A program made the translations under genes and the position numbers. DNA of 64,000 nucleotides, from the NCBI RefSeq assembly GCF_016526145.1, contig NZ_JADDUE010000004.1:310001-374000 (forward strand), read 5' to 3'. Positions 34,483-43,406 of this stretch are shown here, piece after piece. The notes under the pieces are model-generated. The model did no database searches. It worked only from the letters and a program-made list of their open reading frames with translations, and was not told where the DNA came from. Position 1 is the stretch's first letter, and every line of letters starts with the position of its first letter. This stretch comes from Saccharopolyspora galaxeae (GTDB lineage: Bacteria; Actinomycetota; Actinomycetes; Mycobacteriales; Pseudonocardiaceae).

Positions 34483-35061
34483 TCACGGCCAGTAGTGCCG
34501 CCACTTGGGGCCGACCTGCGCCCATTCCGCTTCCCAGGCCGCGAGCCGCTGCCTGCGCACGACCCAGCGGGCGCCGCCGTAGAGCACCGACAACCCGAGC
34601 ACGGAGCCGATCAGCACTCCGGCCCCCGCGGTACCGGCCGCCTGCGTCGCCTCGGCAGGCGGGCGCGGCGGCGGGACCGGGCGGTCCTCCCGGTCGACCC
34701 AGATCGGCAGCTCCGCGGGCAGCGGGCCGTTCACCGGCGCTTCGACGACCGCGAACCGCTCCTGCTGCGGGCTCGGGCTCCAACCCACCGCGACGGGCCG
34801 CGTCACTGGATCGTCGCCGTTGAGCTGAGCCAGCACCCGCGCCTGCACCGCGTGCCGGGACGCCTGCTCGGCACGCACCTCGGCGAGGTGCGAGTGCAGC
34901 ACCGACTGCGAGACCAGCAGCGCGGCGACCACCGCCACCGCGGTCAGCACCAGCACGACCAGCAGTGCCGCCGGCTCGAACAGGTCGGTCCGGCGCCGCA
35001 GCGGGTTGGCTCCCGGCCACACCCTGCGCAGCAGGCGCGTCAGACCACCTCCGGCACCCAT
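34483..35061 (-). CDS. Membrane protein of the Rv1733c family
   Basis: 192 residues from ATG 35061, with AAGAAGG 7 bp upstream; an ATG nine codons earlier is less likely. It begins with the Arg-rich segment RRVWPGANPLRRRTDLFEP, a pattern shared with M. tuberculosis Rv1733c, then a membrane helix (about 35-60), an outer domain, a Pro-rich stretch, and a second helix (about 147-170) with a basic C-terminus. Function in the family is unknown; Rv1733c is a dormancy-associated antigen. It is convergent with rpmB. Confidence 0.75.
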   Translation of the reverse strand: MGAGGGLTRLLRRVWPGANPLRRRTDLFEPAALLVVLVLTAVAVVAALLVSQSVLHSHLAEVRAEQASRHAVQARVLAQLNGDDPVTRPVAVGWSPSPQQERFAVVEAPVNGPLPAELPIWVDREDRPVPPPRPPAEATQAAGTAGAGVLIGSVLGLSVLYGGARWVVRRQRLAAWEAEWAQVGPKWRHYWP

Positions 35062-35215
35062 GACAAGCCTTCTTCCATCGGCGCGCACAAGTCCACCGCA
35101 CGGCCAATGTACGACCGGATGCCGAGCCGGACCATCCGCCGAACCGGCGCCTCGCGGACACGCCGGAGGGCTGTTCGATCACAGCGCGTTCACCGGCGGC
35201 GGCCGGCCGGAGCGT

Positions 35216-35887
35216 TCAGGGGAGCTTCCAGTCGACCGGCTCGGCGCCCGCTTCCCGCAGGATCTCGTTGGCGCGGCTGAACGGGCGGGAGCCGAAGAAG
35301 CCGCGGTCGGCCGACATCGGGCTCGGGTGCACCGACTCGACGCACTGCACGCCCGGCATGAGCCCGCGGGTGCTGCGCGCGTCGTTGCCCCACAGGATCG
35401 CCACCATCGGCTGCTCGCGGGCGGCCAGCGCGCGGATGGCCTGGTCGGTGACGACCTCCCAGCCCTTGCCGCGGTGCGCGGCCGGCTTGCTCGGCTGCAC
35501 GGTCAGCGCGCGGTTGAGCAGCAGCACGCCCTGTTCGGTCCACGGCGTGAGGTCGCCGCCGGAGGGCTTCGGGTGGCCGAGGTCGGAGCAGTACTCGCGG
35601 AAGATGTTGATCAGGCTCTTCGGCGGCTGCACGCCCTCGGCCACGGAGAAGCTCAGGCCGACCGCGTGCCCCGGCGTCGGATACGGGTCCTGGCCGACGA
35701 TCAGCACCCGCACGTCGTGGAACGGCTGCTGGAAGGCCCGCAGCACGTTGTCCCCGGAAGGCAGGTAGTTGCGCCCCGCAGCGACCTCGGCGCGCAGGAA
35801 CTCACCCATGGCCGTGATCTGGTCGGCGACCGGCTCCAGCGCCTCGGCCCAGCCCGCCTCGACGACCTCATGCAAGGGACGTGCCAT
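35216..35887 (-). CDS. ung: Uracil-DNA glycosylase, family 1
   Basis: 223 residues from ATG 35887. The water-activating motif is [15 protein letters not shown] (Asp67). The uracil-specificity Asn is in [10 protein letters not shown] and the catalytic His is in HPSPMS. It removes uracil from DNA to start base-excision repair. The position near recG, DAK2, rpmB and thiL is as in mycobacteria (Rv2976c). It is divergent from the MFS gene at 36246. Confidence 0.97.
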   Translation of the reverse strand: MARPLHEVVEAGWAEALEPVADQITAMGEFLRAEVAAGRNYLPSGDNVLRAFQQPFHDVRVLIVGQDPYPTPGHAVGLSFSVAEGVQPPKSLINIFREYCSDLGHPKPSGGDLTPWTEQGVLLLNRALTVQPSKPAAHRGKGWEVVTDQAIRALAAREQPMVAILWGNDARSTRGLMPGVQCVESVHPSPMSADRGFFGSRPFSRANEILREAGAEPVDWKLP

Positions 35888-36245
35888 GAGCGCGCACTCT
35901 AGCGATCGGCCGGAACCGAGCCCGCGGCCGCCCCGAGCGGCGCGGGGCGGCGTGACGGCGGACACTGCACGGCGTCATCATGTTCCCCGAACGAGTTGAC
36001 CATGCAGTCCACCATCTCGCGATCTTCGTCGCGGCCCGTGATCAGCATCGCACCGCCGCCCGGCCGCCGGACAGTGCGTGCACGACCGCCTCCGAAACGA
36101 GGTTTTACCTGCTCCGCACAACTATCGAAACGGCACAGATGTGGCCGATTCGGTGGTCAGCGAACGGCTACTCGGCTAAGTTCTCGGTACTCCAAACGTG
36201 TTCACACACCGTGGACGGCACGACCCGGAGGTGGCACACACCCTC
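35888..36245. other. Divergent promoter region of ung and the MHS transporter
   Basis: A 358-bp gap. TAAGTT at 36177-36182 (CGGCTAAGTTCTCG) is a possible plus-strand -10. GTGTTCACACACCGTGG around 36198-36214 is a candidate operator. No gene or RNA is recognised. Confidence 0.4.
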
Positions 36246-37592
36246 ATGACTGCACAGGGAACGGACGAGGTAACGCCGGAACAGCGGTCGCTGCTACGAC
36301 GCGCGGTGGGCGCCGCAGCGATCGGCAACACCACCGAGTGGTACGACTTCGGTGTCTACGCCTACGTCGCGAGCTACGTGGGTCAGCAGTTCTTCCCCGG
36401 CCCGTGGGGGACCGTCTCGACGTTCGCGGTCTTCGCGATGTCCTTCCTGTTCCGGCCGCTGGGAAGCCTGTTCTTCGGCCCGCTGGGCGACCGGATCGGG
36501 CGGCAGAAGGTGCTCGCGGTCACGATCCTGCTGATGTCCGGGTCGACGTTCGTGCTCGGCCTGCTGCCGGGTTACGACACGATCGGCATCCTGGCGCCGA
36601 TGCTGCTGTTGCTGTGCCGGATGCTGCAGGGCTTCTCGACCGGCGGTGAGTACGGCGGCGCGGCCACCTACATCGCCGAGTTCGCGCCCAACCGCAAACG
36701 CGGTTTCTACGGCAGCTGGCTGGAATTCGGCACGCTGGCCGGGTTCGGGCTCGGCGCGCTGGTGCCGACGCTGCTGATCCTGGCGCTGCCCGAGGCGGCC
36801 ATGGAGTCCTGGGGCTGGCGGGTGCCGTTCCTGCTGGCCGGCCCGCTCGGCCTGATCGGGCTCTACCTGCGCTCCAAGCTGGAGGACACCCCGGCGTTCA
36901 AGAACCTCGAGGCCTCCGGCAACGTCGCCCGCTCCCCGCTGAAGGCGCTGATCAAGGGGCACTGGCAGCAGCTGCTGATCCTGATGGGCGTCGTGGTGCT
37001 CATCAACGTCGCCAACTACACGATCCTGACCTACATGGAGACCTACCTGGAAGACACCCTGTCCGTCCCGGAGGGGCAGGAATACCAGGTGCTGGTGCCG
37101 CTGCTGCTGGTCGTGGCGGTGATGATGGTGCTGATCACGCCGGTCGGGGCGCTGTCGGACCGGGTCGGGCGCAAACCGGTCTTCCTGTCCGCGGCGATCT
37201 GCTTCATCGTGCTGCCCTACCCGGCGTTCCTGCTGATCTCGCAGGGCACCATGGTCACGACGCTGCTGGGGCTGACGCTGCTGGGCATCGGGCACGTCCA
37301 GCTCGTCGGGCCGCTGGCGGCGACGTTGCCCGCGATGTTCCCGACCAAGGTGCGGTACGCGGCGTTCAGCATCGGCTACAACCTCTCCACCGCCGCGTTC
37401 GGCGGGACCGCGCCGCTGATCAACGAGTCGATGGTGGAGATCACCGGGAATTCCTTCTTCCCCGGCTACTACCTGATGGGCGCGGCGCTGGTGGCGCTGG
37501 TACCGATCTTGCTGATGAAGGAGACGGCGGGCCGTCCGCTGATGGAGGAGAACGACCGCACGAGCGGTCCGCAGGCGGCCACTTCCGGCTGA
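36246..37592 (+). CDS. MFS transporter, metabolite:H+ symporter (MHS/ProP-like) family
   Basis: 448 residues from ATG 36246; GGAGGTGG lies about 12-13 bp upstream, slightly far, and an in-frame GTG nearer to it is possible. The start [20 protein letters not shown] is diagnostic of the MHS family (ProP, ShiA, KgtP), and [21 protein letters not shown] is the loop 2-3 motif. Twelve membrane helices are expected. Typical substrates are proline, betaine, shikimate, 2-oxoglutarate or citrate; these motifs do not settle which. The gene interrupts an otherwise mycobacteria-like order (ung-thiL), so it is probably a lineage-specific insertion. A terminator follows. Confidence 0.88.
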   Translation: MTAQGTDEVTPEQRSLLRRAVGAAAIGNTTEWYDFGVYAYVASYVGQQFFPGPWGTVSTFAVFAMSFLFRPLGSLFFGPLGDRIGRQKVLAVTILLMSGSTFVLGLLPGYDTIGILAPMLLLLCRMLQGFSTGGEYGGAATYIAEFAPNRKRGFYGSWLEFGTLAGFGLGALVPTLLILALPEAAMESWGWRVPFLLAGPLGLIGLYLRSKLEDTPAFKNLEASGNVARSPLKALIKGHWQQLLILMGVVVLINVANYTILTYMETYLEDTLSVPEGQEYQVLVPLLLVVAVMMVLITPVGALSDRVGRKPVFLSAAICFIVLPYPAFLLISQGTMVTTLLGLTLLGIGHVQLVGPLAATLPAMFPTKVRYAAFSIGYNLSTAAFGGTAPLINESMVEITGNSFFPGYYLMGAALVALVPILLMKETAGRPLMEENDRTSGPQAATSG

Positions 37593-37607
37593 GCGGCACC
37601 GGCTGCG

Positions 37608-37641
37608 AAGGACCGGCGGGATCCGTTCCGCCGGTCCTTTT
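37608..37641 (+). terminator. Intrinsic terminator after the MHS transporter
   Basis: A 12-bp stem, AAGGACCGGCGG (37608-37619) against CCGCCGGTCCTT (37628-37639), with an 8-nt loop, then TTTTC. It lies 16 bp after the stop. On the other strand the stem could also serve thiL, whose stop is at 37688. Confidence 0.88.
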
Positions 37642-37687
37642 CATGCGCGGCGGCCGGGCCGATCGCTGCGCTCGCGCGGCGAGGACG

Positions 37688-38653
37688 TCAGCGCCAGTGC
37701 TCCCAGCCCGCAGAACCTTCGTAACCGGCTTCGTCGACGGTGACTCCGGTGCCTTCGCCGACCTCGCCGAGCGCGCGCCAGCCCTCCGGCAGCGGCAGGT
37801 CCGGCGGGAACGTCGCCACCAGCGCCTGGTCCTCACCGCCGGTGAGCACCCAGTGCCGCGCGTCCGCGCCCAGCGCCGAAGCGACCTCGGTGAGCCGCTG
37901 CGGCACCTCGACCAGCTCGCTGCGCACGTCGATGCTCACCTGCGACGCCTCCGCGATGTGCGCGAGGTCGGCCAGCAGGCCGTCGGAGGTGTCGATCATC
38001 GCGGTGGCACCGGCGTCGGCGGCGGCCGGGCCTGCCGCGTACGGCGGCTCCGGCACCCGCTGCGCGCCCACGACGGCGACCGGGGACCGGAATCCGCGCC
38101 CCAGCACCGCCAATCCCGCGGCGGCCCAGCCGAGCCTGCCCGCGACCGCCACCACGTCGCCCGGCCGCGCCCCGCCGCGGGTGACCGGGGTGCGGCCCTG
38201 CAGGTCGCCGAGCGCGGTGATCGACAGCGTCAGCACCGGCGCGCCGACCATGTCGCCGCCCGCGAGGCCGGTGCCCGCGCGCTGCGCCTCCTCCCACATG
38301 CCCGCGGCCAGGTCGTCGACCACGCCGGTCGCGGTCTCCGGCGGGGCGCCCATGCCGACCAGCAGCCCGGTCGGCACCGCGCCCATCGCGGCCAGGTCGG
38401 ACAGGTTCACCGCCACCGCCTTGCGGCCCACCTGGTGCGGGCTGGACCAGTCGAAGCGGAAGTGCACCTGCTCGACCAGCACGTCGGTGGTGGCGACCAC
38501 GCGGCCGTCCGGCGCGGCCAGCACCGCGGCGTCATCCCCGGGACCGAGCAGCGTGGACGGAGGCTGCGGGCGCCCGGAGGTCACCCGGTGGATGAGGCCG
38601 AACTCGCCGGCCTCGGACACCGTCTTCTCCTGCGCCGAAGTGTCCGAAGCCAC
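37688..38653 (-). CDS. thiL: Thiamine-monophosphate kinase
   Basis: 321 residues from GTG 38653, with AGGAGGT about 6 bp upstream. The AIR-synthase-like fold is visible: LLGPGDDAAVLAAPDGRVVATTDVLVE, then VAVNLSDLAAMGAVPTGLLV, GLAGGDMV and AMIDTSDGLLADLAHI, and VLTGGEDQALVATF near the end. It phosphorylates thiamine monophosphate to thiamine diphosphate. It corresponds to Rv2977c next to ung. It is divergent from the stand-alone RAM-domain gene. Confidence 0.95.
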   Translation of the reverse strand: MASDTSAQEKTVSEAGEFGLIHRVTSGRPQPPSTLLGPGDDAAVLAAPDGRVVATTDVLVEQVHFRFDWSSPHQVGRKAVAVNLSDLAAMGAVPTGLLVGMGAPPETATGVVDDLAAGMWEEAQRAGTGLAGGDMVGAPVLTLSITALGDLQGRTPVTRGGARPGDVVAVAGRLGWAAAGLAVLGRGFRSPVAVVGAQRVPEPPYAAGPAAADAGATAMIDTSDGLLADLAHIAEASQVSIDVRSELVEVPQRLTEVASALGADARHWVLTGGEDQALVATFPPDLPLPEGWRALGEVGEGTGVTVDEAGYEGSAGWEHWR

Positions 38654-38693
38654 CTCTGACCTCCTGAATCCTCGAGCAACCGCACGGCCCGAT

Positions 38694-38722
38694 GGGGTAG
38701 TTTCCTGCCAGTTTCCTACCCC
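38694..38722. promoter_or_regulatory. Inverted repeat between thiL and the RAM-domain gene
   Basis: GGGGTAG (38694-38700) and CTACCCC (38716-38722) form a 7-bp inverted repeat with a 15-bp spacer that itself repeats TTTCCTGCCAGTTTCCT. It lies 28 bp upstream of the RAM gene, so it could be an operator for it or for thiL. There is no direct evidence of binding. Confidence 0.45.
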
Positions 38723-38749
38723 GCCGAGGCCGAGACGAAGGGGCACGCC

Positions 38750-38983
38750 GTGGTTCAGGCATTCATCCTCATCCAGACCGAGGTCGGCAAGGCCGCCGCC
38801 GTTGCCGCCGAGATCTCCGGGGCGCCGGGCGTGCTCACTTCCGAGGACGTGACCGGCCCGTACGACGTGATCGTGCGCGCTGAAGCGGAGAATGTCGACC
38901 AGCTCGGGAAAATGGTGGTGGCAGGCATCCAGAACGTGGAAGGGATCACCCGCACGCTGACGTGTCCCGTCGTACACCTGTGA
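38750..38983 (+). CDS. Stand-alone Lrp/AsnC ligand-binding (RAM) domain protein
   Basis: 77 residues from GTG 38750 (MVQAFILIQTEVGKAAAVAAEI). The whole protein is one ferredoxin-like RAM domain (GPYDVIVRAEAENVDQLGKMV, then VEGITRTLTCPVVHL) with no helix-turn-helix, so it cannot bind DNA by itself. Such stand-alone RAM proteins are common in actinobacteria and probably form amino-acid-binding oligomers or associate with full Lrp proteins. The DUF3515 gene follows 36 bp later. Confidence 0.85.
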   Translation: MVQAFILIQTEVGKAAAVAAEISGAPGVLTSEDVTGPYDVIVRAEAENVDQLGKMVVAGIQNVEGITRTLTCPVVHL

Positions 38984-39019
38984 CGGGGCCTTCCGGCCGC
39001 GTCGCGGGACCGTGCTGTA

Positions 39020-39604
39020 GTGGGCGGCGTGTTCGACCAACAGCCGGGAGTTCCCCGTCCGGTGCTGATCGTGGCGCTCGTGCTCAGCGGGTTGCTGGCC
39101 GTCGGCGTCGGCGCGCTCGGACTGGTCTCCTGGTACTCGCAGAAGCAGCAGCGGGACGCGGTCGTGGCCGAGCAGCAGGCCCGCCGCAGCGGTCCGCTCG
39201 CGTTGCCGCCGGTGCCTGCGCCGGACGCGGGCGGGCCGGAGTGCTCGAAGCTGCTCGCGGCGCTGCCGCCGGAACTGGTGCTCGACGGTGAACCGGTGCC
39301 GCGGCGGCCGCTGGCCGAGCCGGCGCCGCCGGGCACAGTCGCGTGGGGCGACGCCGAGCACGATCCCGTGACGGTGCGCTGCGGGATGCCCGCACCGGCC
39401 GAACTCACCCCGACCTCGCCGCTGGTCGACATCTCCGGGGTGAGCTGGCTGCGGCTTTCCGAGGCGGGCAACACCTCGTGGCTGGCGGTGGACCGCCCGG
39501 TGCACGTGGCGCTGACCGCGCCCGCGAACTCCGGTTCCGGCCCGGTGCAGGACCTCTCCGGCCTGATCCGCCGCACCATGCCGAAACAGCCCGTCTTCCC
39601 CTGA
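39020..39604 (+). CDS. DUF3515 membrane-anchored protein (Rv2980-like)
   Basis: 194 residues from GTG 39020; GTG 39029 is an alternative and no clear ribosome site is seen. One transmembrane helix (about 16-38) is followed by an exported domain with two cysteines (PECSKLLAALP and VRCGMP), a pattern of DUF3515. The Trp-rich VSWLRLSEAGNTSWLAVDRPV and the final LSGLIRRTMP are also typical. Its function is unknown. Rv2980 lies in the same place near ddl in M. tuberculosis. Two palindromic elements separate it from the convergent ddl gene. Confidence 0.8.
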   Translation: MGGVFDQQPGVPRPVLIVALVLSGLLAVGVGALGLVSWYSQKQQRDAVVAEQQARRSGPLALPPVPAPDAGGPECSKLLAALPPELVLDGEPVPRRPLAEPAPPGTVAWGDAEHDPVTVRCGMPAPAELTPTSPLVDISGVSWLRLSEAGNTSWLAVDRPVHVALTAPANSGSGPVQDLSGLIRRTMPKQPVFP

Positions 39605-39650
39605 CGCCAGCCTTCCCCGGACGCCGGTCTCCTCCCGGCCGAACTCCGCG

Positions 39651-39699
39651 AGCGAACGGACCGTTCGACCAACCTATTCGGACCAACAGGCCGTTCACT
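39651..39699 (-). repeat. 49-bp palindromic intergenic element, copy 5
   Basis: AGCGAACGG pairs imperfectly with CCGTTCACT; the orientation is minus. It lies 46 bp after the DUF3515 stop. The flank at 39729-39742 (CGCGGGCGTGTCGG) is the reverse of the flank box of copies 1 and 4. Confidence 0.85.
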
Positions 39700-39771
39700 C
39701 TGCTCGGAGCTGCTCGGAATGGACGATGCGCGGGCGTGTCGGGCAGGCGCCGGGGAGCGAAGTTCACCAGG

Positions 39772-39820
39772 GGTGAACGGACCGTTCGACCAATCCAGTG
39801 GGACGAGCAGGCCGTTCACT
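39772..39820 (-). repeat. 49-bp palindromic intergenic element, copy 6
   Basis: GGTGAACGG pairs with CCGTTCACT, again in minus orientation. It lies 14 bp beyond the ddl stop, so with copy 5 each convergent gene has one element. Confidence 0.85.
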
Positions 39821-39834
39821 CGGGAAAGCGCGGG

Positions 39835-40926
39835 TCAGCGCAGGCCGGTGCCGCGGGACAGCGCGGTGTCGATCAGCGTGCTCAGCAGCGCCGGGTAGTC
39901 CACCCCGGTCTGCGCCCACATCCGCGGGTACAGCGAGATCGAGGTGAACCCGGGCATCGTGTTGACCTCGTTGACGATCAGCTCGCCGTCCTCGGCGACG
40001 AAGAAGTCCACCCGCGCCAGCCCTTGGCAGTCCAGCGCGCGGAACGCGGCCACCGCAGCCGACCGCAGCCGTTCGACCACGTCGTCGCCGACCTTGGCGG
40101 GGATGTCGAACTCGGTGACGTCGTCGAGGTACTTGGACTCGTAGTCATACCAGTCGGCGGTGCCGGTCACCCGCAGTTCGGCGGGCAGCGAGGCTTCCAC
40201 CCGCCCGTCCGGGAATTCCAGCACGCCGCACTCGACCTCGCGGCCGGTCACCGCCGACTCGATGATCACCTTCGGGTCGGTGCGGCGGGCCTCGGCGATG
40301 GCCTCGTCGAGCTCCGCCCAGCCGGTGACCTTGCTGATGCCCAGCGACGAACCGGCGCGGGCGGGTTTGACGAAGACCGGCAGCCCCAGCCGTTCCCGCT
40401 GCCGATCGTCCAGAGTGGACTGTTCGCGGCGGAGCACTTCGTAGCACCCGACCGCGAGCCCTTCGGCCGCCAGCAGCTTCTTGGTGTACTCCTTGTCCAT
40501 CGACACCGCGCTGGAGAGCACACCGGGCCCCGCGTACGGCACGTCGGCCATCTCCAGCAGCCCTTGAATGGTGCCGTCCTCGCCGAAAGCCCCGTGCAGC
40601 ACCGGGAAAACAACGTCCACACCGGACAGGATCTCGCCGCCGCGGCCCGGTTCGACCAGCATGAGGTCGCGCCGCGTCGGGTCGCCGGGCAGCGCCACGG
40701 CAGTGCCCGCGGTGACTTCGGGGGCGCGCCGGTCGCGGATCTCCAGCTCGGCGGGGTCTCCGGTACCCAGCACCCACGCGCCCTCGCGGGTGATGCCGAC
40801 CGGCACCACCTCGAAGCGCTCCGGATCCAGATGGGCCAGAACACTGCCCGCGGACAGGCAGGAAACGCCGTGCTCGGTGCTGCGCCCGCCGAAGACGACG
40901 GCCACCCGGATCTTGCGCTGAGTCAT
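39835..40926 (-). CDS. ddl: D-alanine--D-alanine ligase
   Basis: 363 residues from ATG 40926. The N-terminal [22 protein letters not shown] is the ligase A/B-type motif. The ATP-grasp core has [34 protein letters not shown] and the metal-binding [24 protein letters not shown]. It joins two D-alanines for peptidoglycan precursors. It sits just downstream of a MocR regulator gene (10-bp gap). In mycobacteria ddlA lies next to gpsA; here three extra genes separate them. Confidence 0.96.
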   Translation of the reverse strand: MTQRKIRVAVVFGGRSTEHGVSCLSAGSVLAHLDPERFEVVPVGITREGAWVLGTGDPAELEIRDRRAPEVTAGTAVALPGDPTRRDLMLVEPGRGGEILSGVDVVFPVLHGAFGEDGTIQGLLEMADVPYAGPGVLSSAVSMDKEYTKKLLAAEGLAVGCYEVLRREQSTLDDRQRERLGLPVFVKPARAGSSLGISKVTGWAELDEAIAEARRTDPKVIIESAVTGREVECGVLEFPDGRVEASLPAELRVTGTADWYDYESKYLDDVTEFDIPAKVGDDVVERLRSAAVAAFRALDCQGLARVDFFVAEDGELIVNEVNTMPGFTSISLYPRMWAQTGVDYPALLSTLIDTALSRGTGLR

Positions 40927-40936
40927 GCGCGGAACC

Positions 40937-42376
40937 CTACCGGGCCGAGCCGGTCCGGACACCGGCCTCCTCGGCGCACCAGCGCGCCAGCTCCCGGACC
41001 GAACGCTCCAGGTCAGCGCGTGAACACGAGGCGTAGCCGAAGGCGATGCCGCACCACTGCTGAGCCCCGTGGTGGTGCCGCCGCAGACCGTCGAGCACCA
41101 GTCCCTGCCCGGCTGCGCGGTGCACCACCCGCCGCTCCGCGCCGGCGTCCGGGAGCGGCAGCACCACGTGCGCGCCCGCTTCGTCGCCGAACACCTCGAC
41201 GCCCGATCCCGCCAGCTGATCGACCACCAGGACTCGGCGCTGCGACAGCTCGCGGCGCAGCCTGCGCAGGTGCCTGCCGAGGTCCCCGTTCCTGGCGTAC
41301 TCGACCAACACGCGCTGTCCGGCCGCGGCAGGTCGGGTGCCGGTGCGCTCGCGGTGGTCCAGCACCGCGGCGGCGACGCGGTCCGGGGCGAGCATCCAGC
41401 CCACGCCGAGCGTCGGGGTGAGGATCTTGCTGGTGGTGCCGAGGTGCACGACCACGTCCGGGGCCATCGAGGCCAGCACCGGCAGCGGCGCCACGTCGTA
41501 GCGGAGTTCGCCGTCGTAGTCGTCCTCCACGATCAGCCAGCCCTCGGCGCGCGCCCGCTCCACCAGCCCGACCCGCCGCTCGGCGGGCAACCGGCCGCCG
41601 AGCGGGTACTGGTGCGCCGGTGAGCAGTAGACCGCCTGCACCCCTTGCGGGATCTCCTCGACGACGATGCCGCCGTGGTCGACCGGCGCGGGCACCACGC
41701 GGATCCCGGCGGCCAGGAAGGTCTGCACCGCGCGCTGGTAACCGGGCTCCTCCACCGCGACGACCGCGCCGGGTTCCAGCACCGCCGCCGCCAGCTCCAC
41801 CACGGCCGCCGTGGTGCCGCCGGTGGCGAGCACGGTGCCGAGGTGCGAACCGCCGGTGACCATGCCGCGGTGCCGCAGCAGGTGTTCCACCACGGCCTCG
41901 CGGTATTCGGCCAGGCCCGCGCGGTGCACTCGTTCGTCCGGTTCGCGGTCGGCGGCCGCCCGCCACGCGCGGCGCCAGGCGGCCCGGTCGATGCCGCCCA
42001 CCCACGGGGCGCCGGGCGTGAGGTTCACCTCGGCGACGATTTCCTGCTCGGTGGTCGCCGAACCGGGAACCGGCGAGGAGGGCTGGGAGCCGGGCGGCGT
42101 GGTGGTGACGTAGGTGCCGGAGCCGTGCTTGCCGACGATCCAGCCTTCGGCGTGCAGCTGCTCGTAGGCCGCGGCGGTGACGGTGCGGCTCACGCCGAGG
42201 TGCCGCGCCAGCGCACGGGTGGACGGCAGCCGGTCACCACCCCGCAGGTGGCCGAGGGTGGCGGCGTGCCGCAGCGCGTCGGCGAGCTGCACCGCCAGCG
42301 GGCGGTGGTCGTCGCGGCGCAGCTCGACGGCCGGTTCCAGCAGCGGCGAACTCGCCGCGGGCAGCGAAGTGGGCAT
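40937..42376 (-). CDS. MocR/PdxR-type regulator (GntR helix-turn-helix fused to aminotransferase fold)
   Basis: 479 residues from ATG 42376, with AGGAGAG about 9 bp upstream. Residues 15-90 are a GntR winged helix ([40 protein letters not shown]). Residues 140-470 are a fold-type I aminotransferase domain with the PLP Lys in [17 protein letters not shown]. The MocR family controls vitamin B6, GABA, taurine or amino-acid genes using PLP as effector. The neighbouring cysteine dioxygenase and C-S lyase genes make a sulfur-amino-acid regulon possible, but it could also be PdxR-like. No pdx genes are seen here. Confidence 0.88.
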   Translation of the reverse strand: MPTSLPAASSPLLEPAVELRRDDHRPLAVQLADALRHAATLGHLRGGDRLPSTRALARHLGVSRTVTAAAYEQLHAEGWIVGKHGSGTYVTTTPPGSQPSSPVPGSATTEQEIVAEVNLTPGAPWVGGIDRAAWRRAWRAAADREPDERVHRAGLAEYREAVVEHLLRHRGMVTGGSHLGTVLATGGTTAAVVELAAAVLEPGAVVAVEEPGYQRAVQTFLAAGIRVVPAPVDHGGIVVEEIPQGVQAVYCSPAHQYPLGGRLPAERRVGLVERARAEGWLIVEDDYDGELRYDVAPLPVLASMAPDVVVHLGTTSKILTPTLGVGWMLAPDRVAAAVLDHRERTGTRPAAAGQRVLVEYARNGDLGRHLRRLRRELSQRRVLVVDQLAGSGVEVFGDEAGAHVVLPLPDAGAERRVVHRAAGQGLVLDGLRRHHHGAQQWCGIAFGYASCSRADLERSVRELARWCAEEAGVRTGSAR

Positions 42377-42517
42377 CGCGGAGGACTCTCCTGGGTCGTC
42401 ACCTGCGATGCTGCCACCCGCTGCGCTGTGCGGTGCGCCGCAACCCCGCACCGCTTCCCCATCGGCCCCCTTGGTTCGGTCGGGCGCGACCTCCACCCGA
42501 CCCGAAGGGTTTCGGAG

Positions 42518-42994
42518 TCAAGCAGTGGTGAGGCCGCGGACCGGGTCGAGGGAGTAGCGGGTCATGCGGGTGCGGGCGGGGCGGTACACGTGCACGGTGA
42601 TCGCCGGATCCGGGCCGTCGTTGACGACCTGGTGCACGTAGTCCGGGCCGAACACCCGCGACTGACCGGTCTCGATGGTGCGCCACTCCTCGGCCGGGCC
42701 GGTGGCGGTGGACCGGACCACCCGTTCGTCGACCGAACCGGACACGACGGTGAAAGCGCCGGTGGCGCCGCCGTGGTCGTGCAGTTCGGTGTGCTGCCCC
42801 GGCAACCAGCTCAGCAGCCACGCTTCGTACCCGGCGGTGCGTTCCAGCAGGCCGGACCAGCGCTGCTGCGGGTCGTAGCGCAGCCGGTGCGCCCACGATT
42901 GCCGGTCGGCGGCGAACTCGCGGGCGATCCGCGCCGGGTGCGCCAGAGAGCGGTCCGCTTCGGCGGCGACGGTGTTGGGAGGTACTGCGAACAC
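42518..42994 (-). CDS. Cysteine dioxygenase family protein
   Basis: 158 residues from GTG 42994, with GAGGA about 8 bp upstream. It is a cupin with the iron ligands His72, His74 (TELHDHGGATGAF) and His121 (DYVHQVV), as in type I cysteine dioxygenases, and the segment WLPGQHT is typical of bacterial members. It would oxidise cysteine (or a related thiol such as 3-mercaptopropionate) to the sulfinate with O2. It lies between the MocR regulator and a PLP-dependent C-S lyase/synthase gene, which supports a role in sulfur-amino-acid breakdown. Confidence 0.87.
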   Translation of the reverse strand: MFAVPPNTVAAEADRSLAHPARIAREFAADRQSWAHRLRYDPQQRWSGLLERTAGYEAWLLSWLPGQHTELHDHGGATGAFTVVSGSVDERVVRSTATGPAEEWRTIETGQSRVFGPDYVHQVVNDGPDPAITVHVYRPARTRMTRYSLDPVRGLTTA

Positions 42995-43406
42995 GTGGAT
43001 GTCCTCGTGAATCGGTCGAATTGATCGGGATCGCGCGGCGGCGCGGTGCCCACCCTCGGGTTCTGCGGCGTCGCGGGATCGGCTGCGTCGCGCGGGAGTT
43101 CGCGCGGAATGCGCCGGAAAGCGCTGCGGTGGCCGGGAAGCGGCCGGGGAATGCGGGCTCAGGCCCGGGACGCCGGGTGGATCACCGCAGCGGACAAAGC
43201 GCGCTCGCCACCCGGCGAAGGTCGATGTGACCCCAGCTGACGGTCATGGCTCGCGGCAACACGGCGAGTACTCAACCAGCACGCCGGGTTACCCGTCAAG
43301 CGGACTCCGCCCATCTCACACCCTCGGGCAGGGGCGGGATCGCAGCTTAACCGGGGTTTGCGAGCGGTGCGACCGCGACGAGCGAGAACGGGAAACCCCG
43401 CGGGCC
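42995..43406. other. Gap upstream of the cysteine dioxygenase gene
   Basis: A 412-bp gap between two minus-strand sulfur-metabolism genes. It may hold a leader for the dioxygenase. I looked for a SAM riboswitch core on both strands; there are scattered GGCAAC and GGTAACCC segments but no consistent fold. GCGGGGTTTCCCG near 43391-43403 could be a weak terminator for the upstream gene. No gene is recognised. Confidence 0.35.

Noticed and set aside
32207-35182. A 991-codon frame extending the DAK2 gene upstream
   Set aside because: It runs antisense through rpmB and its terminator. The DAK2 domain begins just after GTG 33796, so the extension has no support.
42995-43406. SAM riboswitch upstream of sulfur-amino-acid genes
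   Set aside because: I compared both strands with SAM-I and SAM-IV core features from memory and found only scattered short matches, not the full set of conserved stems. A covariance-model search (Infernal with the Rfam SAM families) would settle it.
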